The notes beneath the pieces are model-generated. The model saw only the letters and a list, made by a program, of their open reading frames with translations. It did no database searches and was not told where the DNA came from. From positions 1 to 40,891 of the forward strand of contig CAIMVH010000107.1 of assembly GCA_903844855.1 (NCBI GenBank): DNA of 40,891 nucleotides, written 5' to 3'. Both the position numbers and the translations under genes were made by a program. The stretch's first letter is position 1. Each line of letters begins with the position of its first letter. This stretch comes from an uncultured Actinomycetes bacterium. GTDB lineage: Bacteria > Actinomycetota > Actinomycetes > Nanopelagicales > Nanopelagicaceae. Shown one piece after another: positions 16,403-26,089 of this stretch.

Positions 16403-16735
16403 TTATGTGGTGGGTACTCTCTTGATCAGAGGAAATAAGGCGGCTAGCGGACCACCCAAGATTAGTAGATACCCTTGGGTATTTCCCTGTATCAGGAACT
16501 CAGACGCGCGCGGAGTTGCTGCCAGATAGATGAGTCCCACCACACCTAAGAGGTAGCAAACATAAGTACTACGAGATTTTAAGTACCCCCTCACCACAAT
16601 CGAAAGGGCGAGGAAACCCAACAAGGCCAGGACTATCCCAATCGGTGGATAGGCATTGTGCGTAAGTATGAGTAAGGCGCAGGCGCCAATTCCGAAAACA
16701 AGCCCTACGAGATAGTTTTGAACACGCTTAATCAA
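16403..16735 (-). CDS. small integral membrane protein, DUF6113-like
   Basis: This 110-aa protein has four predicted membrane helices (LVGLVFGIGACALLIL, IGIVLALLGFLALSIVV, YVCYLLGVVGLIYLAAT and YLLILGGPLAALFPLI). No catalytic residues stand out. A small membrane protein of this kind follows mshB in many Actinobacteria, annotated DUF6113. The TTG start at 16735 overlaps the mshB stop by 8 bp, and VanW begins 2 bp after its own stop, so expression is almost certainly coupled. The role could be support of mycothiol or envelope steps, but that is only context. Confidence 0.75.
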   Translation of the reverse strand: MIKRVQNYLVGLVFGIGACALLILTHNAYPPIGIVLALLGFLALSIVVRGYLKSRSTYVCYLLGVVGLIYLAATPRASEFLIQGNTQGYLLILGGPLAALFPLIKRVPTT

Positions 16736-17588
16736 GACTCACACCCGAGAAAAGCTCTGTCTCTCGACCGTTCTCGTCGAACGGTTCCGCGGCCACACCA
16801 ATTACCAATTGGTAATACTCCTTACCAAAGACGCCTTGACCCAACATATTGGAGAGCGCAAAAAATGGGCCATCTACTGTTATCTGGGTTTCGTGCGCCT
16901 TAAGAGCATTCATTTTGGCATCGACATATGCATCACCATTTACGACAGCCGTTACCAATTCATCTGGCTTAGCAAATGGCACATCTTCGATATTTTCTGC
17001 ACCAAAGAAATCCGATCCTTGCTCTTTCATCGCGTCCATAGCAACTTTCAGAACAGATCGTGGCATCACGTTCCAGTACACCTTGGAAACTTTCCATCTC
17101 GCGAGGCCGACAGCCGCCATGGTGATGCGATGTGCCTGAATATGATCCGGATGACCATATCCGCCAAATTCGTCGTACGTAATGACAACCTGTGGACGAA
17201 TCTCTTCGATGACCGCCACCAGCTCTCCCACTACTTCGTCTAAGTCAGCTTTCCAAAAATTATCAGAGCGTTCGTTGGGAGCAGTACCTATCATTCCGCT
17301 ATCGCGCCACCGCTTTGCTGGGGCGCCAAGAAATCGATGATCCCGCACTCCCAATTCGGCCATCGCATTAGCCAACTCCACCTCGCGATGCGTTCCTAAT
17401 TCGTCTCTCTCGTGGCTCGCAAGGTGGGAGAGAGCAGGAACGAGTACTTCACCCTCTTCGCCTCGAGTGCAGGTCACCAGGGTCACCCCGGCCCCAGCCG
17501 CTACATAAGCAGCCATGGTCGCTCCATTATTAATGCTCTCGTCATCCGGATGGGCGTGAACCAAAAGAAGTCTTTTCGCAGGCGACAT
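16728..17588 (-). CDS. mshB: MshB, N-acetylglucosaminyl-inositol deacetylase of mycothiol synthesis
   Basis: This 286-aa zinc deacetylase removes the acetyl group from GlcNAc-inositol, giving the amine to which MshC attaches cysteine. HAHPDDE at 11-17 supplies His13 and Asp16, and TYDEFGGYGHPDHIQAHR supplies the third zinc ligand. RWRDSGMIGTAPN and FWKADLDEVVGEL are typical of MshB rather than Mca. A GTG at 17592-17594 could also start the frame, but TACCCT lies exactly 6 nt before the ATG at 17588 and no Shine-Dalgarno is visible, so the ATG is preferred. It is the first gene of a tight operon with DUF6113 and VanW and is divergent from the S9 peptidase. Confidence 0.93.
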   Translation of the reverse strand: MSPAKRLLLVHAHPDDESINNGATMAAYVAAGAGVTLVTCTRGEEGEVLVPALSHLASHERDELGTHREVELANAMAELGVRDHRFLGAPAKRWRDSGMIGTAPNERSDNFWKADLDEVVGELVAVIEEIRPQVVITYDEFGGYGHPDHIQAHRITMAAVGLARWKVSKVYWNVMPRSVLKVAMDAMKEQGSDFFGAENIEDVPFAKPDELVTAVVNGDAYVDAKMNALKAHETQITVDGPFFALSNMLGQGVFGKEYYQLVIGVAAEPFDENGRETELFSGVSLD

Positions 17589-17594
17589 GAGCAC

Positions 17595-17600
17595 AGGGTA
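17595..17600 (-). promoter_or_regulatory. -10 box for leaderless mshB
   Basis: TACCCT on the minus strand, 6 nt before the ATG at 17588, sits in the short mshB-peptidase gap. Confidence 0.5.
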
Positions 17601-17622
17601 TTGGTTAGGGAAGAAGAGTCGC

Positions 17623-17628
17623 TAATCT
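17623..17628 (+). promoter_or_regulatory. -10 box for the leaderless S9 peptidase gene
   Basis: TAATCT followed by TCCGGG and the ATG at 17635 has exactly 6 nt spacing and no ribosome site. Confidence 0.55.
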
Positions 17629-17634
17629 TCCGGG

Positions 17635-19713
17635 ATGAGTACACCTGCCGATGGCGCAACTTTCCCTCGCCTCTACGCCCGCACTCTCCGTTTTTCGATG
17701 GGGGTCCCGCGCTCTTTCGCCATCTCCCCAGATGGCACCCGGCTCACCTTCCTCCGCTCCCCCAGCGGTGATGATCGGCGTAATGAGCTTTGGGCCTTCG
17801 ACACCACCACCGGTCTTGCGAGACGAGTAGTTGAGAGCGGAGGGAGTGAAGAACTTTCCATCCAGGAGAGAGCTCGAAGAGAGCGCCTACGGGAAAGTAG
17901 TGGAGGCATCACTTCCTACACCACCGACGGGGATCACCGCCTCGCGGTTTATACCGAATCGGGTGAGATCAGAGTCGCTGATTTGGTAAGTGGAAAAGTG
18001 AAATCAATTTCTCATCCAGTCGCTGCTATTGATCCAAGGCCATCTCCAGACGGATCTCGGATCGGATACGCCGCTGTTGATGGAAGTTTTCGGATAGCGC
18101 ACATCAGTGAAGGAAAGGAAACTTTTACTCACGCTGATTCGGGAAAGAGCTTTGGGCAAGCTGAATTTGTAGCCAGCGAAGAGATGAATAGATACCGTGG
18201 ATTCTGGTGGTCACCAGATTCACAACTGATTCTCGTGCAGTCAACTGATGAATCCGAAGTTCTCACATGGCACATCAGCGACCCAGCACATCCAGAACAA
18301 ACCCCGCGCGCGATCAAGTACCCCAAAGTAGGAACGGCAAATGCCGTAGTTTCACTCGTGCTCATGACGTGCGATGGCGATATCTCTCGTCAAATCGCTC
18401 TTCCCGCAGGATTTGAATATCTCGTGGAAGTTAATTGGAATCAATATGGTCCACCGCTCCTCTACTGCATGGATCGCAGCCAGCACACTGCAGCGGTATT
18501 TGCCTTAGACATTCACACAGGTGATTTAACAGAACTTGCCACGCAGCGCGATGATCATTGGGTCGAGATAACTCCCGGTGTGCCCACTTGGTTGCCATCA
18601 GGCGAACTCCTCCTTGCCCACGATGAAAGTGAGACTCGTGTGCTCACCATTAATGGACGACAAGTGACGCCAGATGGTCTGCAAGTGACCGGAGTGGTAG
18701 ACGTCGACCGCTTCGGCATCACATTTACTGGAACTTTTGAGCCAACAGAGAGCCACCTATGGTGGTACGGATTTGGTGGCGAGTTAGATCAGCTCTCACC
18801 TGTAGGTGGGATGCATACAGGCAGGGCGCGCAACCACACGTTAGTGATCTCATCGCGTTCACTAGATGAGTACGGCGTGAAGACAGAAATACATCGTGAT
18901 GGAAAGAAGTGGGAGATCACCTCACACGCCTGGACTCCTAGCCACGATGCTACGCCCGAGTTCATTCGCCTTGGAAAAGACGAATTACGCGCTGCCTTAC
19001 TGCTGCCAGAAAGTGGCGGACGCACTAACCTTCCGCTTCTTGTCGATCCTTACGGTGGTCCGCACGCGCTTCGGGTGGTCGCCGCGAAGAATGCTTACGC
19101 CGAGGCTCAATGGTTTGCGAATCAAGGATTTGCAGTATTAATTGCCGACGGCCGAGGTACCCCACATCGTGGTCCGGAGTGGGAGAAAGCCATCTCTGGC
19201 GATCTGGCAACCATTCCGCTGCAAGATCAAGTCGCTGCTGTGGAGGCGCTGATTGCCTTGCGCCCTGGCCTTATCGACCCGGCCCGGGTGGCGATCCGCG
19301 GATGGTCCTTCGGCGGCTATCTCGCAGCCCTTGCCGTCATGGATGCTCCTCATACTTTCGCGGCCGCCATTGCTGGTGCACCGGTGGGTGACTTTCGGCT
19401 CTACGACACCTTTTACACAGAGCGCTACTTGGGAATTACTGGCGAAGAAGCGGGTTATGAGATCAGCTCGCTTTATCCGCGAGCGCACAAGCTCTCGCGC
19501 CCCTTGATGATCATTCATGGATTAGCTGATGACAATGTTGTCGTGGCTCACTCGCTCCAACTTTCATCACACTTGCTTGCGGCCGGAAGACCACACGAAA
19601 CATTGATGCTGAGCAACGTGACGCACATGACTCCACAAGAAGAGGTCGCCGAAAATCTTTTATTGCTACAGGTGGAATTTCTTAGACGACATCTACAAGT
19701 GCCTGCCAAATAA
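17635..19713 (+). CDS. S9 family serine peptidase, dipeptidyl/acylaminoacyl peptidase type
   Basis: This 692-aa cytoplasmic peptidase probably trims short peptides. Residues from about 20 to 430 form a WD/DPP-IV-like beta-propeller (SFAISPDGTRLTFLRSPSG, RPSPDGSRIGYA, GFWWSPDSQLILVQS). The C-terminal alpha/beta hydrolase domain holds the triad Ser558 (GWSFGGY), Asp632 (HGLADDN) and His664 (VTHMTP). No signal peptide is present. Its 3' end overlaps the convergent NUDIX gene by 32 bp. It shares a short divergent gap with mshB, but a functional link is not evident. Confidence is high in the family, moderate in the exact specificity. Confidence 0.93.
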   Translation: MSTPADGATFPRLYARTLRFSMGVPRSFAISPDGTRLTFLRSPSGDDRRNELWAFDTTTGLARRVVESGGSEELSIQERARRERLRESSGGITSYTTDGDHRLAVYTESGEIRVADLVSGKVKSISHPVAAIDPRPSPDGSRIGYAAVDGSFRIAHISEGKETFTHADSGKSFGQAEFVASEEMNRYRGFWWSPDSQLILVQSTDESEVLTWHISDPAHPEQTPRAIKYPKVGTANAVVSLVLMTCDGDISRQIALPAGFEYLVEVNWNQYGPPLLYCMDRSQHTAAVFALDIHTGDLTELATQRDDHWVEITPGVPTWLPSGELLLAHDESETRVLTINGRQVTPDGLQVTGVVDVDRFGITFTGTFEPTESHLWWYGFGGELDQLSPVGGMHTGRARNHTLVISSRSLDEYGVKTEIHRDGKKWEITSHAWTPSHDATPEFIRLGKDELRAALLLPESGGRTNLPLLVDPYGGPHALRVVAAKNAYAEAQWFANQGFAVLIADGRGTPHRGPEWEKAISGDLATIPLQDQVAAVEALIALRPGLIDPARVAIRGWSFGGYLAALAVMDAPHTFAAAIAGAPVGDFRLYDTFYTERYLGITGEEAGYEISSLYPRAHKLSRPLMIIHGLADDNVVVAHSLQLSSHLLAAGRPHETLMLSNVTHMTPQEEVAENLLLLQVEFLRRHLQVPAK

Positions 19714-20071
19714 CTGGTAGTGCTGCCAGATCTGCCGGAAGCACATCTCCTGGCAAAATGCTTTGTTCTGTGATCCATGCGATCTGATCGTGTGAATGGT
19801 GCGTCACTTGTGGATCATGCTCTGCTGAAAGTAAGAAGAAGTGCAATTCGCGCTCAGTAGAAAGCGCATAAGTAAAGTCCACTTTCCGAAGCACTCTTAC
19901 CTCTACCAGGAACTCTTCATGAAATTCCCGAACTATTGCTTGTTCTGGCAATTCATTGGGCTCAACTAAGCCGCCAGGAAACTCCCAGAAGCCCGCATGC
20001 GTAGTGCTCCTTCGCGCTAGTAAAACCTCTCGGCCCGCGCGAAGGAGTACACCAGCAACTACAGATTCGAT
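19682..20071 (-). CDS. NUDIX hydrolase (MutT-like) with a probable AUC start
   Basis: The frame encodes about 129 aa with a Nudix box: GGLVEPNE, then seven residues, then REFHEEFLV (Leu where Gly is usual). Upstream, [18 protein letters not shown] and [13 protein letters not shown] make the standard first strands of MutT/CTP-pyrophosphohydrolase proteins, so the coding frame clearly extends above the box. Such enzymes clean nucleotide pools (8-oxo-dGTP and similar). No ATG, GTG, TTG or CTG lies between the in-frame stop near 20083 and the TTG inside the box. The ATC at 20069-20071 has AGGG at 20079-20082 with 7-nt spacing, so an AUC start is proposed. It overlaps the end of typA by 13 bp, in the +1 frame relative to typA. 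Confidence 0.8.
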   Translation of the reverse strand: MESVVAGVLLRAGREVLLARRSTTHAGFWEFPGGLVEPNELPEQAIVREFHEEFLVEVRVLRKVDFTYALSTERELHFFLLSAEHDPQVTHHSHDQIAWITEQSILPGDVLPADLAALPVIWQALVDVV

Positions 20072-21921
20072 TTCTTTGCCCTAGAAGCGGTGCGTCCACG
20101 CTCGTTCTGATCAAGTACCAACTTGCGAATGCGCACGGTCGCTGGAGTCACCTCGATACATTCATCTTCGCGACAGAATTCGAGCGCTTGTTCCATGTTG
20201 AGAAGTCTAGGCGGAATCAAACGTTCTAATTCATCTGCGGTTGCAGAACGAATATTTGTGAGTTTCTTTTCACGAACTGCATTCACGTCCATGTCTTCGC
20301 CACGTGAATTTTCGCCGACGATCATGCCCTCATACACTTCAGTACCTGGTTGCACGAAGATTATTCCACGCTCTTGGAGTGAGAAGAGCGCGTAGGAAGT
20401 TACCGCACCACGTCGATCGGCAACGAGTGAACCTGTGGGGCGCGTGCGCAATTCACCGTGCCAAGCTTCGTACCCATCGAACACGTGGTGGAGTAATCCT
20501 GTTCCGCGAGTTTCAGTAAGAAACTCGGTGCGGAAACCAATGAGCCCACGGCTTGGTACCCGGTAATCCATGCGGACCCAACCAGTTCCGTGATTGACCA
20601 TCTGTTCCATGCGCCCTTTACGAAGTGCCATCAATTGCGTGACAACGCCAAGATAGTCTTCCGGAATATCAACGGTGAGTCGTTCCATTGGTTCATGCAT
20701 CTTGCCATCGACCATTTTGGTAACCACCTGTGGCTTACCAACAGTCAGTTCAAAACCTTCGCGACGCATTAATTCCACGAGGACTGCAAGCTGAAGTTCA
20801 CCGCGCCCCTGCACTTCCCAAGTGTCTGGGCGCTCAGTGCTGAGCACGCGAAGCGAAACGTTACCTACGAGCTCGGCATCAAGGCGGTTCTTCACCAAAC
20901 GAGCAGTGACTTTCTTACCGCTCTGACCCGCAAGCGGAGAGGTATTGATACCGATTGTCATAGAAATTGAAGGTTCATCCACCGTGATAAGTGGAAGTGC
21001 GATGGGGTTCTCCGCATCGGCGAGAGTCTCTCCAAGGGTGATCTCTTCAATACCGGCAACGGCGATGATATCGCCGGGACCTGCTGAAAGAGCTGGCACA
21101 CGTTCCAAACCTTCGGTGATCAAAAGTTCAGAAATCTTGACCTTTTCCACGCTTCCATCAGTGCGAATCCAGGCAACTGTTTGGCCCTTAGAGATAGTGC
21201 CTTGGCGTACGCGACAGAGCGCTAGGCGGCCGAGATAAGGAGAAGCATCAAGGTTGGTGACGTGCGCCTGAAGTGGTGCACCCTCGATAAATGTGGGGGC
21301 TGGGATGGTCTCTTTGATGACGTCGAAGAGTACCTGGAGATCAGTCTCTTCTGGCATACCGCCATCAGCAGTTTGGGTGAGCGAGGCACGACCCGCTTTG
21401 GCACATGCATAAACAATAGGGAATTCAATTTGCTTTTCATCCGCATCAAGATCGAGGAAGAGTTCGTATGTTTCGTTGAGAACTTCGGCGATACGAGCAT
21501 CTGAACGATCGACTTTGTTGATAACCAAGATGACCGGAAGTTTCTTGGAGAGTGCTTTACGCAGCACGAAACGGGTTTGTGGAAGTGGGCCTTCAGAGGC
21601 ATCCACCAAGAGCAACACACCATCCACCATCTCGAGGCCGCGTTCTACTTCGCCACCGAAGTCGGCGTGGCCTGGGGTGTCGATGATGTTCACGGTCATG
21701 TCACCACGCTTTACCGCGGTGTTCTTCGCGAGAATAGTGATGCCCTTTTCGCGTTCGAGATCCATAGAATCCATCACGCGATCCTTACCTTCGCCCTGCT
21801 CCTTGTAAGCCGCGAAAGCGCCGGACTGCCAGAGCATTGCATCAACGAGCGTGGTCTTGCCATGATCGACGTGGGCGATGATTGCTACGTTTCTTAAATC
21901 GTCTCTGCTTTTCACGGTCAT
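20059..21921 (-). CDS. typA: TypA/BipA ribosome-associated GTPase
   Basis: This 620-aa translational GTPase of the elongation factor family has G1 AHVDHGKTT at 16-24, the switch region [14 protein letters not shown]3 DTPGHADF, G4 NKVDR, followed by domain II, domain III and the BipA C-terminal domain ([37 protein letters not shown]). BipA aids 50S assembly and is needed under cold and stress in several bacteria. The length is typical. It follows ychF by 17 bp, with AAGG as a weak ribosome site, and its 3' end overlaps the NUDIX gene. Confidence 0.96.
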   Translation of the reverse strand: MTVKSRDDLRNVAIIAHVDHGKTTLVDAMLWQSGAFAAYKEQGEGKDRVMDSMDLEREKGITILAKNTAVKRGDMTVNIIDTPGHADFGGEVERGLEMVDGVLLLVDASEGPLPQTRFVLRKALSKKLPVILVINKVDRSDARIAEVLNETYELFLDLDADEKQIEFPIVYACAKAGRASLTQTADGGMPEETDLQVLFDVIKETIPAPTFIEGAPLQAHVTNLDASPYLGRLALCRVRQGTISKGQTVAWIRTDGSVEKVKISELLITEGLERVPALSAGPGDIIAVAGIEEITLGETLADAENPIALPLITVDEPSISMTIGINTSPLAGQSGKKVTARLVKNRLDAELVGNVSLRVLSTERPDTWEVQGRGELQLAVLVELMRREGFELTVGKPQVVTKMVDGKMHEPMERLTVDIPEDYLGVVTQLMALRKGRMEQMVNHGTGWVRMDYRVPSRGLIGFRTEFLTETRGTGLLHHVFDGYEAWHGELRTRPTGSLVADRRGAVTSYALFSLQERGIIFVQPGTEVYEGMIVGENSRGEDMDVNAVREKKLTNIRSATADELERLIPPRLLNMEQALEFCREDECIEVTPATVRIRKLVLDQNERGRTASRAKKSNL

Positions 21922-21938
21922 CCTTTGATTAGTGTGGG

Positions 21939-23018
21939 TCAGACGTTGAAGCGAAATTCGACTACGTCGCCATCCGCCATGACATATTCTTTGCCTTCCA
22001 TCCGCACCTTGCCGCGCGCTTTTGCCTCTGCCATTGATCCGGCGTCAACCAGATCAGTAAAGGAGACAATTTCGGCTTTGATGAAACCGCGTTGGAAATC
22101 TGTGTGAATCACGCCAGCTGCTTCAGGAGCGGTCGCGCCTTGAGAAATCGTCCAAGCACGCGCTTCCTTGGGACCAGCAGTGAGGTAAGTTTGCAAACCA
22201 AGAGTACTGAAACCTACGCGTGCCAAGGTTGCCAATCCTGGCTCGGTAAGTCCGATGCTTTCTAACAATTCAAGTGCGTCTACGTCGTCGAGTTCAGCTA
22301 GTTCAGCTTCAGTCTTTGCGTCTAAGAAGATCGCTTCAGCTGGTGACACGAGCGCAGCAAGTTCGGCGCGCAATGCTGAGTCAGCAAGTTCGGCTGCATC
22401 CACATTGAATACGTATAGAAATGGTTTGGCAGTGAGCAGGTGCAATTCGCGCACAAGTTCACGGAGCTCAGGAGTCCCGGCAGCAAAAAGAGTCTTGCCC
22501 TGCTCCAAAAGTGCATTCGCCTGCTTGGCAGCTTCGAGAACTTCACCGCGGTCTTTTGAAAGTCGAGTCTCTTTCTCTAAGCGAGGTAACGCTTTCTCTA
22601 GAGTTTGAAGATCGGCGAGGGCAAGTTCTGTGTTAATCGTCTCGATGTCACTGCGTGGATCAACACGACCATCAACGTGCACGACATCCGGATCCGTGAA
22701 TACCCGAATGACCTGGCAGATGGCATCTGATTCGCGAATATTGGCGAGGAACTTATTCCCCAGACCAGCACCTTCGCTGGCGCCCTTCACAATGCCTGCA
22801 ATGTCGACGAATGAGAGCGCGGCCGGCAAGAGGCGCTCTGATTTAAAGATGCCTGCAAGTTCTGCCAACCGGCCATCTGGCACGCCGACCACACCGACGT
22901 TGGGTTCAATGGTGGCGAAAGGATAATTAGCCGCGAGCACGTTGTTCTTCGTCAGCGCGTTAAAAAGGGTGGATTTGCCCACATTGGGCAGGCCGACGAT
23001 TCCAATAGAGAGGCTCAC
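21939..23018 (-). CDS. ychF: YchF/OLA1 ribosome-binding ATPase
   Basis: This 359-aa P-loop protein of the Obg family has the P-loop GLPNVGKST near residue 9, [19 protein letters not shown] as the switch region, and FNVDAAEL where true GTPases carry NKxD; that change goes with YchF preference for ATP. A TGS domain closes the protein ([35 protein letters not shown]). YchF binds ribosomes and affects stress translation. The start is the GTG at 23016-23018. TAGGAT at 23028-23033 is a candidate -10, 9 nt before the GTG. It is probably co-transcribed with typA. Confidence 0.96.
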   Translation of the reverse strand: MSLSIGIVGLPNVGKSTLFNALTKNNVLAANYPFATIEPNVGVVGVPDGRLAELAGIFKSERLLPAALSFVDIAGIVKGASEGAGLGNKFLANIRESDAICQVIRVFTDPDVVHVDGRVDPRSDIETINTELALADLQTLEKALPRLEKETRLSKDRGEVLEAAKQANALLEQGKTLFAAGTPELRELVRELHLLTAKPFLYVFNVDAAELADSALRAELAALVSPAEAIFLDAKTEAELAELDDVDALELLESIGLTEPGLATLARVGFSTLGLQTYLTAGPKEARAWTISQGATAPEAAGVIHTDFQRGFIKAEIVSFTDLVDAGSMAEAKARGKVRMEGKEYVMADGDVVEFRFNV

Positions 23019-23101
23019 AAGGGTTAAATCCTATTGCCCCGCCGGCCTCGCGCTGACCACTCTCCTCCCCTGCACGCTTAATACCGGCTGAACTCTTCCC
23101 T

Positions 23102-23118
23102 GAAGTACTCAGAAGTAC
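23102..23118. repeat. short direct repeat GAAGTAC x2
   Basis: GAAGTAC occurs at 23102-23108 and 23112-23118, a 10-bp period, in the divergent region between ychF and the next plus-strand gene. It may be a regulator site or chance. Confidence 0.3.
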
Positions 23119-23157
23119 CTTCGCTTGAATGTCACCTCCGCGTGGCAAGATGCCTTT

Positions 23158-23574
23158 ATGTCCTCACAATTCGGCTCTCAAGTCACTTCGCTTAAGGCGC
23201 GGGCAGATGCCCAGCGCGCAACTCTTGGCTCAGGACTCACTGCTCCAGGAATCGCTGCCTTACCCTCAGCGCTGCTCTTTCTGTTGATGGGAATCGAAAT
23301 TCTGATCCGTGATCATGTGGGTCTCTTCAGTGGTCTGGCGATTCTCTTGGTAAATGGCGGCGGCTCTTGGCTTGCAAGGCGTGATGCCAGACGCGCGGCC
23401 GCCATCACACCACCACTTGCCACCTTGATTTCTTTACTCATCTGGTTGCCTATCGGGCCATCGACGCTTTCGCCCAGCCGTTTAGCTATTGATCTTCTCT
23501 CTGCGCTTGCTTCACTTGCGCCCTACCTCTTAGTAGGAGCCGCCTTTTCCTGGTTCCGCGTTTATCGCAAGTAA
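23158..23574 (+). CDS. hypothetical membrane protein
   Basis: This 138-aa protein has a charged N-terminal segment (VTSLKARADAQRATLG) followed by about four hydrophobic helices (PSALLFLLMGIEILI, GLFSGLAILLVNGGG, LATLISLLIWLPIG, SALASLAPYLLVGAAFSWF) and a basic end (RVYRK). I do not recognise a family. The ATG at 23158 is chosen; a TTG at 23125 would add 11 residues, and neither has a convincing ribosome site. It is isolated on the plus strand, divergent from ychF and abutting the end of the DUF554 gene. Confidence 0.65.
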   Translation: MSSQFGSQVTSLKARADAQRATLGSGLTAPGIAALPSALLFLLMGIEILIRDHVGLFSGLAILLVNGGGSWLARRDARRAAAITPPLATLISLLIWLPIGPSTLSPSRLAIDLLSALASLAPYLLVGAAFSWFRVYRK

Positions 23575-24303
23575 CTAAAATTTTGAAACGAGTACGGCGA
23601 GCAGTGGTGCGATAGCGAGGGCCGGCAACAAATCTCCGATGGGAATGTGTCGAATCTTGAGGAGGCGAAGAGAGATTCCAGCAAGCATCAAGCCACCTGT
23701 AGCTGTCATAGCTGCAATCGCAAAGTCACTCATCACATTTCCAAGCAACCATCCAAGGAGTGTCCAAGCGCCTTGGTAGAGGCCGACAACAATTGCTGAA
23801 GCTGCCACACCCCAACCAAGTGAAGCCGCAAATGCCATCGAGGCAAAGAAGTCGAGTGTGCTCTTGAGGAGTAGTTGGTCGATGCCATTACCTAGACCAT
23901 CACTCACACTTGCGAGGATCGCCAGCGGACCCACTACAAAGATCAGTGACGCAGTGACGAAACCTTCGACAAAATTCCCATTCTCCTGATTTCCGAACTT
24001 ACTCTTCAAGGTTTCGCCAATGTTATTGAGGCGATCCTCTAAGCGAAGCAGAGAACCGATAATTCCACCGATCAATAATGCACCAAGCACAATCAGCAGT
24101 GCGCCGCTTCCTACCGCCTTCTTTAACGCAGGAGATGCCACCGCTGAACCTGCACTAATTGCAACGACTGCGGTTACGAGCCCAAGTACGTCCGTGATGA
24201 CATTTCGGGTGCGCTCCGGCAAACGCGAACCCAAACTCACGCCTACCGCAGTCCCCAAAAGGATCGTGACGATATTGATGACCGTACCGATACCACGGAA
24301 CAT
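23575..24303 (-). CDS. DUF554 family membrane protein
   Basis: This 242-aa polytopic protein begins GIGTVINIVTILLGTAVGVSLG and includes ALLIVLGALLIGGIIGSLLRLEDRLNN, GFVTASLIFVVGPLAILAS and a C-terminal TATGGLMLAGISLRLL, the conserved pattern of DUF554 (YdfK). It has around six or seven helices. A transport role is suspected for the family but not shown. It lies 3 bp downstream of ispH and is translated from an ATG with AGGAAA upstream, so it belongs to the ispH transcript. Confidence 0.88.
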   Translation of the reverse strand: MFRGIGTVINIVTILLGTAVGVSLGSRLPERTRNVITDVLGLVTAVVAISAGSAVASPALKKAVGSGALLIVLGALLIGGIIGSLLRLEDRLNNIGETLKSKFGNQENGNFVEGFVTASLIFVVGPLAILASVSDGLGNGIDQLLLKSTLDFFASMAFAASLGWGVAASAIVVGLYQGAWTLLGWLLGNVMSDFAIAAMTATGGLMLAGISLRLLKIRHIPIGDLLPALAIAPLLAVLVSKF

Positions 24304-24306
24304 GAA

Positions 24307-25263
24307 TTACGACTTTCCTGCGGCCCGAAGGTCCTTGCGAAGTTCTGCAGGCAGTGAAAAGAGCAGAGTTTCTTCCGCTGTAGTTACCACTTCAACATCT
24401 TTGAAATCGTGCTCCTTCAATAAATCAAGCAGGTCTGTCACCAATATTTCCGGCACTGATGCTCCTGAAGTGATTCCAATGGTTGTGACCCCCACAAACC
24501 ACGCTGGATCGACCTCGGCTGCATAATCAACAAGATAGGCAGCATTTGTCCCTGACTCTAAGGCCACTTCAACCAAGCGCACTGAATTTGAGGAATTCTT
24601 AGAACCCACCACAATGACTAGTTCGCACTTCCCTGCGATTTCCTTAATTGCAACCTGGCGGTTTTGAGTTGCGTAGCAAATATCATCACTTGGTGGATCA
24701 ACGAGCAATGGAAATCGCTTGCGCAAGGCAGCGACAGTAATGAGAGTTTCATCAACACTGAGTGTTGTTTGAGAAAGCCAAGCTACCTTGCTCTCGTCAC
24801 GAACTTGAATATCGGCAATGCCATCAATGCCATCAACCAGGATGACATTCTCCGGTGCTTCTCCGGCAGTTCCTACTACTTCTTCGTGGCCCTCGTGGCC
24901 TACAAGCAGAATATCGAAATCATCTGCCGCGAACCGCCGCGCCTCGTGGTGCACTTTTGTAACGAGTGGACAGGTAGCATCGATCGTTTTGAGAGAACGC
25001 AGCTTCGCTTCTTCGTGGACTATTGGCGCAACTCCGTGGGCAGAAAAAACCACGATGGAACCTTCTGGAACTTCGTCGGTCTCTTCTACAAAGATTGCTC
25101 CGCGACGCTCCAGAGTTTCAACCACATGCTTGTTATGAACTATTTGTTTGCGTACATAAACGGGAGCGCCATGCACCTCTAGAGCCTTCTCAACTGACTG
25201 AACCGCGCGATCGACCCCTGCGCAGTACCCACGGGGGGCGGCCAGCAATATCTTTTTGCTCAT
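24307..25263 (-). CDS. ispH: IspH, 4-hydroxy-3-methylbut-2-enyl diphosphate reductase
   Basis: This 318-aa Fe-S enzyme makes IPP and DMAPP in the last step of the MEP pathway. The three cluster cysteines are in GYCAGV (Cys14), TCPLVTKVH and [15 protein letters not shown] and [12 protein letters not shown] are further family blocks. A longer frame exists to 25308, but the family starts at [12 protein letters not shown], and TACTCT lies exactly 6 nt before this ATG, supporting 25263. The product feeds UppS (31437-32225). It stands 28 bp downstream of modB, and the promoter box is inside that gap, so it probably has independent expression. Confidence 0.96.
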   Translation of the reverse strand: MSKKILLAAPRGYCAGVDRAVQSVEKALEVHGAPVYVRKQIVHNKHVVETLERRGAIFVEETDEVPEGSIVVFSAHGVAPIVHEEAKLRSLKTIDATCPLVTKVHHEARRFAADDFDILLVGHEGHEEVVGTAGEAPENVILVDGIDGIADIQVRDESKVAWLSQTTLSVDETLITVAALRKRFPLLVDPPSDDICYATQNRQVAIKEIAGKCELVIVVGSKNSSNSVRLVEVALESGTNAAYLVDYAAEVDPAWFVGVTTIGITSGASVPEILVTDLLDLLKEHDFKDVEVVTTAEETLLFSLPAELRKDLRAAGKS

Positions 25264-25269
25264 TGTCAC

Positions 25270-25275
25270 AGAGTA
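25270..25275 (-). promoter_or_regulatory. -10 box for leaderless ispH
   Basis: TACTCT on the minus strand with 6 nt to the ATG at 25263; the same hexamer precedes manB at the same spacing. Confidence 0.55.
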
Positions 25276-25291
25276 CGGCCCTCTCACGGCT

Positions 25292-26089
25292 CTAGCGAAC
25301 CCAGGCAAAGAGCCGGCGACGCATCAGAATCATGAGTACCCCGCTCATGAGCACAAGCAGCAGGCTTAAGGAGAGCGCACTCGCCGGATCGGCTTCGAGC
25401 GCAGCGTAGATGGCTGTAGGCATCGTGCGCGTAAGACCTGGGAGTGACCCAGCAAAAGTAATAGTCGCGCCAAATTCGCCGAGCGCGCGTGAAAATGCAA
25501 GTAGCGCGGCAGCGGCAATGCCTGATGCTGCTGAAGGAATAGCAATACGCAAAAAGAGCACGCCTTCACTCGCCCCATCGGCCCTGGCCGCATCAATCAA
25601 ATCACGCGGCACTTCCAGGAACGCACCTTCGGCCATGATGACCACGACGGGCAGCGCGACAAAGAGTTGCGCAAAGATAACCGCAACTAAGGTGAACGGA
25701 ATAGAGAAGCCAAAGAAATTAAAGAGCGCACCGCCAAATAACCCTCGGCGACCCCAGGCCACCAACAAAAGTACTCCTCCGACCACCGGCGGCAGCACTA
25801 GTGGAATTGCCAGGACAGGACGAAGCTTTCCCCACTTATTGCTCGTTGCCATTAAGAATGCCAGCGGCAGGCCCACAATGAGTGAGATGACTAACGAAAG
25901 AATTGAAGTGAGGAGAGTGAGTTGAATGGCGCTCCAGTTTTCGCTTGTGAAGACATGAGCAAAAAAGTTTCGCCATTCAATACGAAAGAGCAGTGCGATA
26001 AAAGGCAAGCCGACAAAGAGCAGTGCCACGATCGCGAGGACCTTAACAAGCGAGGTCGATACCGACTTACGCCGTTTCGATAACAACAT
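25292..26089 (-). CDS. modB: ModB-like molybdate ABC transporter permease
   Basis: This 265-aa permease has about six helices and the EAA-loop region [20 protein letters not shown], followed by [30 protein letters not shown], which is strongly ModB/CysT-like (the RALGEFGA block). It would move molybdate or tungstate across the membrane with a ModA binding protein and a ModC ATPase. Neither is next to it. It overlaps the upstream HTH-TOBE gene by 23 bp, and that protein has a molybdate-type TOBE domain, which supports the substrate. A sulfate-type permease is the main alternative. Confidence 0.87.
   Translation of the reverse strand: MLLSKRRKSVSTSLVKVLAIVALLFVGLPFIALLFRIEWRNFFAHVFTSENWSAIQLTLLTSILSLVISLIVGLPLAFLMATSNKWGKLRPVLAIPLVLPPVVGGVLLLVAWGRRGLFGGALFNFFGFSIPFTLVAVIFAQLFVALPVVVIMAEGAFLEVPRDLIDAARADGASEGVLFLRIAIPSAASGIAAAALLAFSRALGEFGATITFAGSLPGLTRTMPTAIYAALEADPASALSLSLLLVLMSGVLMILMRRRLFAWVR

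Noticed and set aside
19682-19951. NUDIX gene starting at the TTG inside the Nudix box
   Set aside because: That protein would lose half of the catalytic box and all upstream strands, which are clearly coded in frame.
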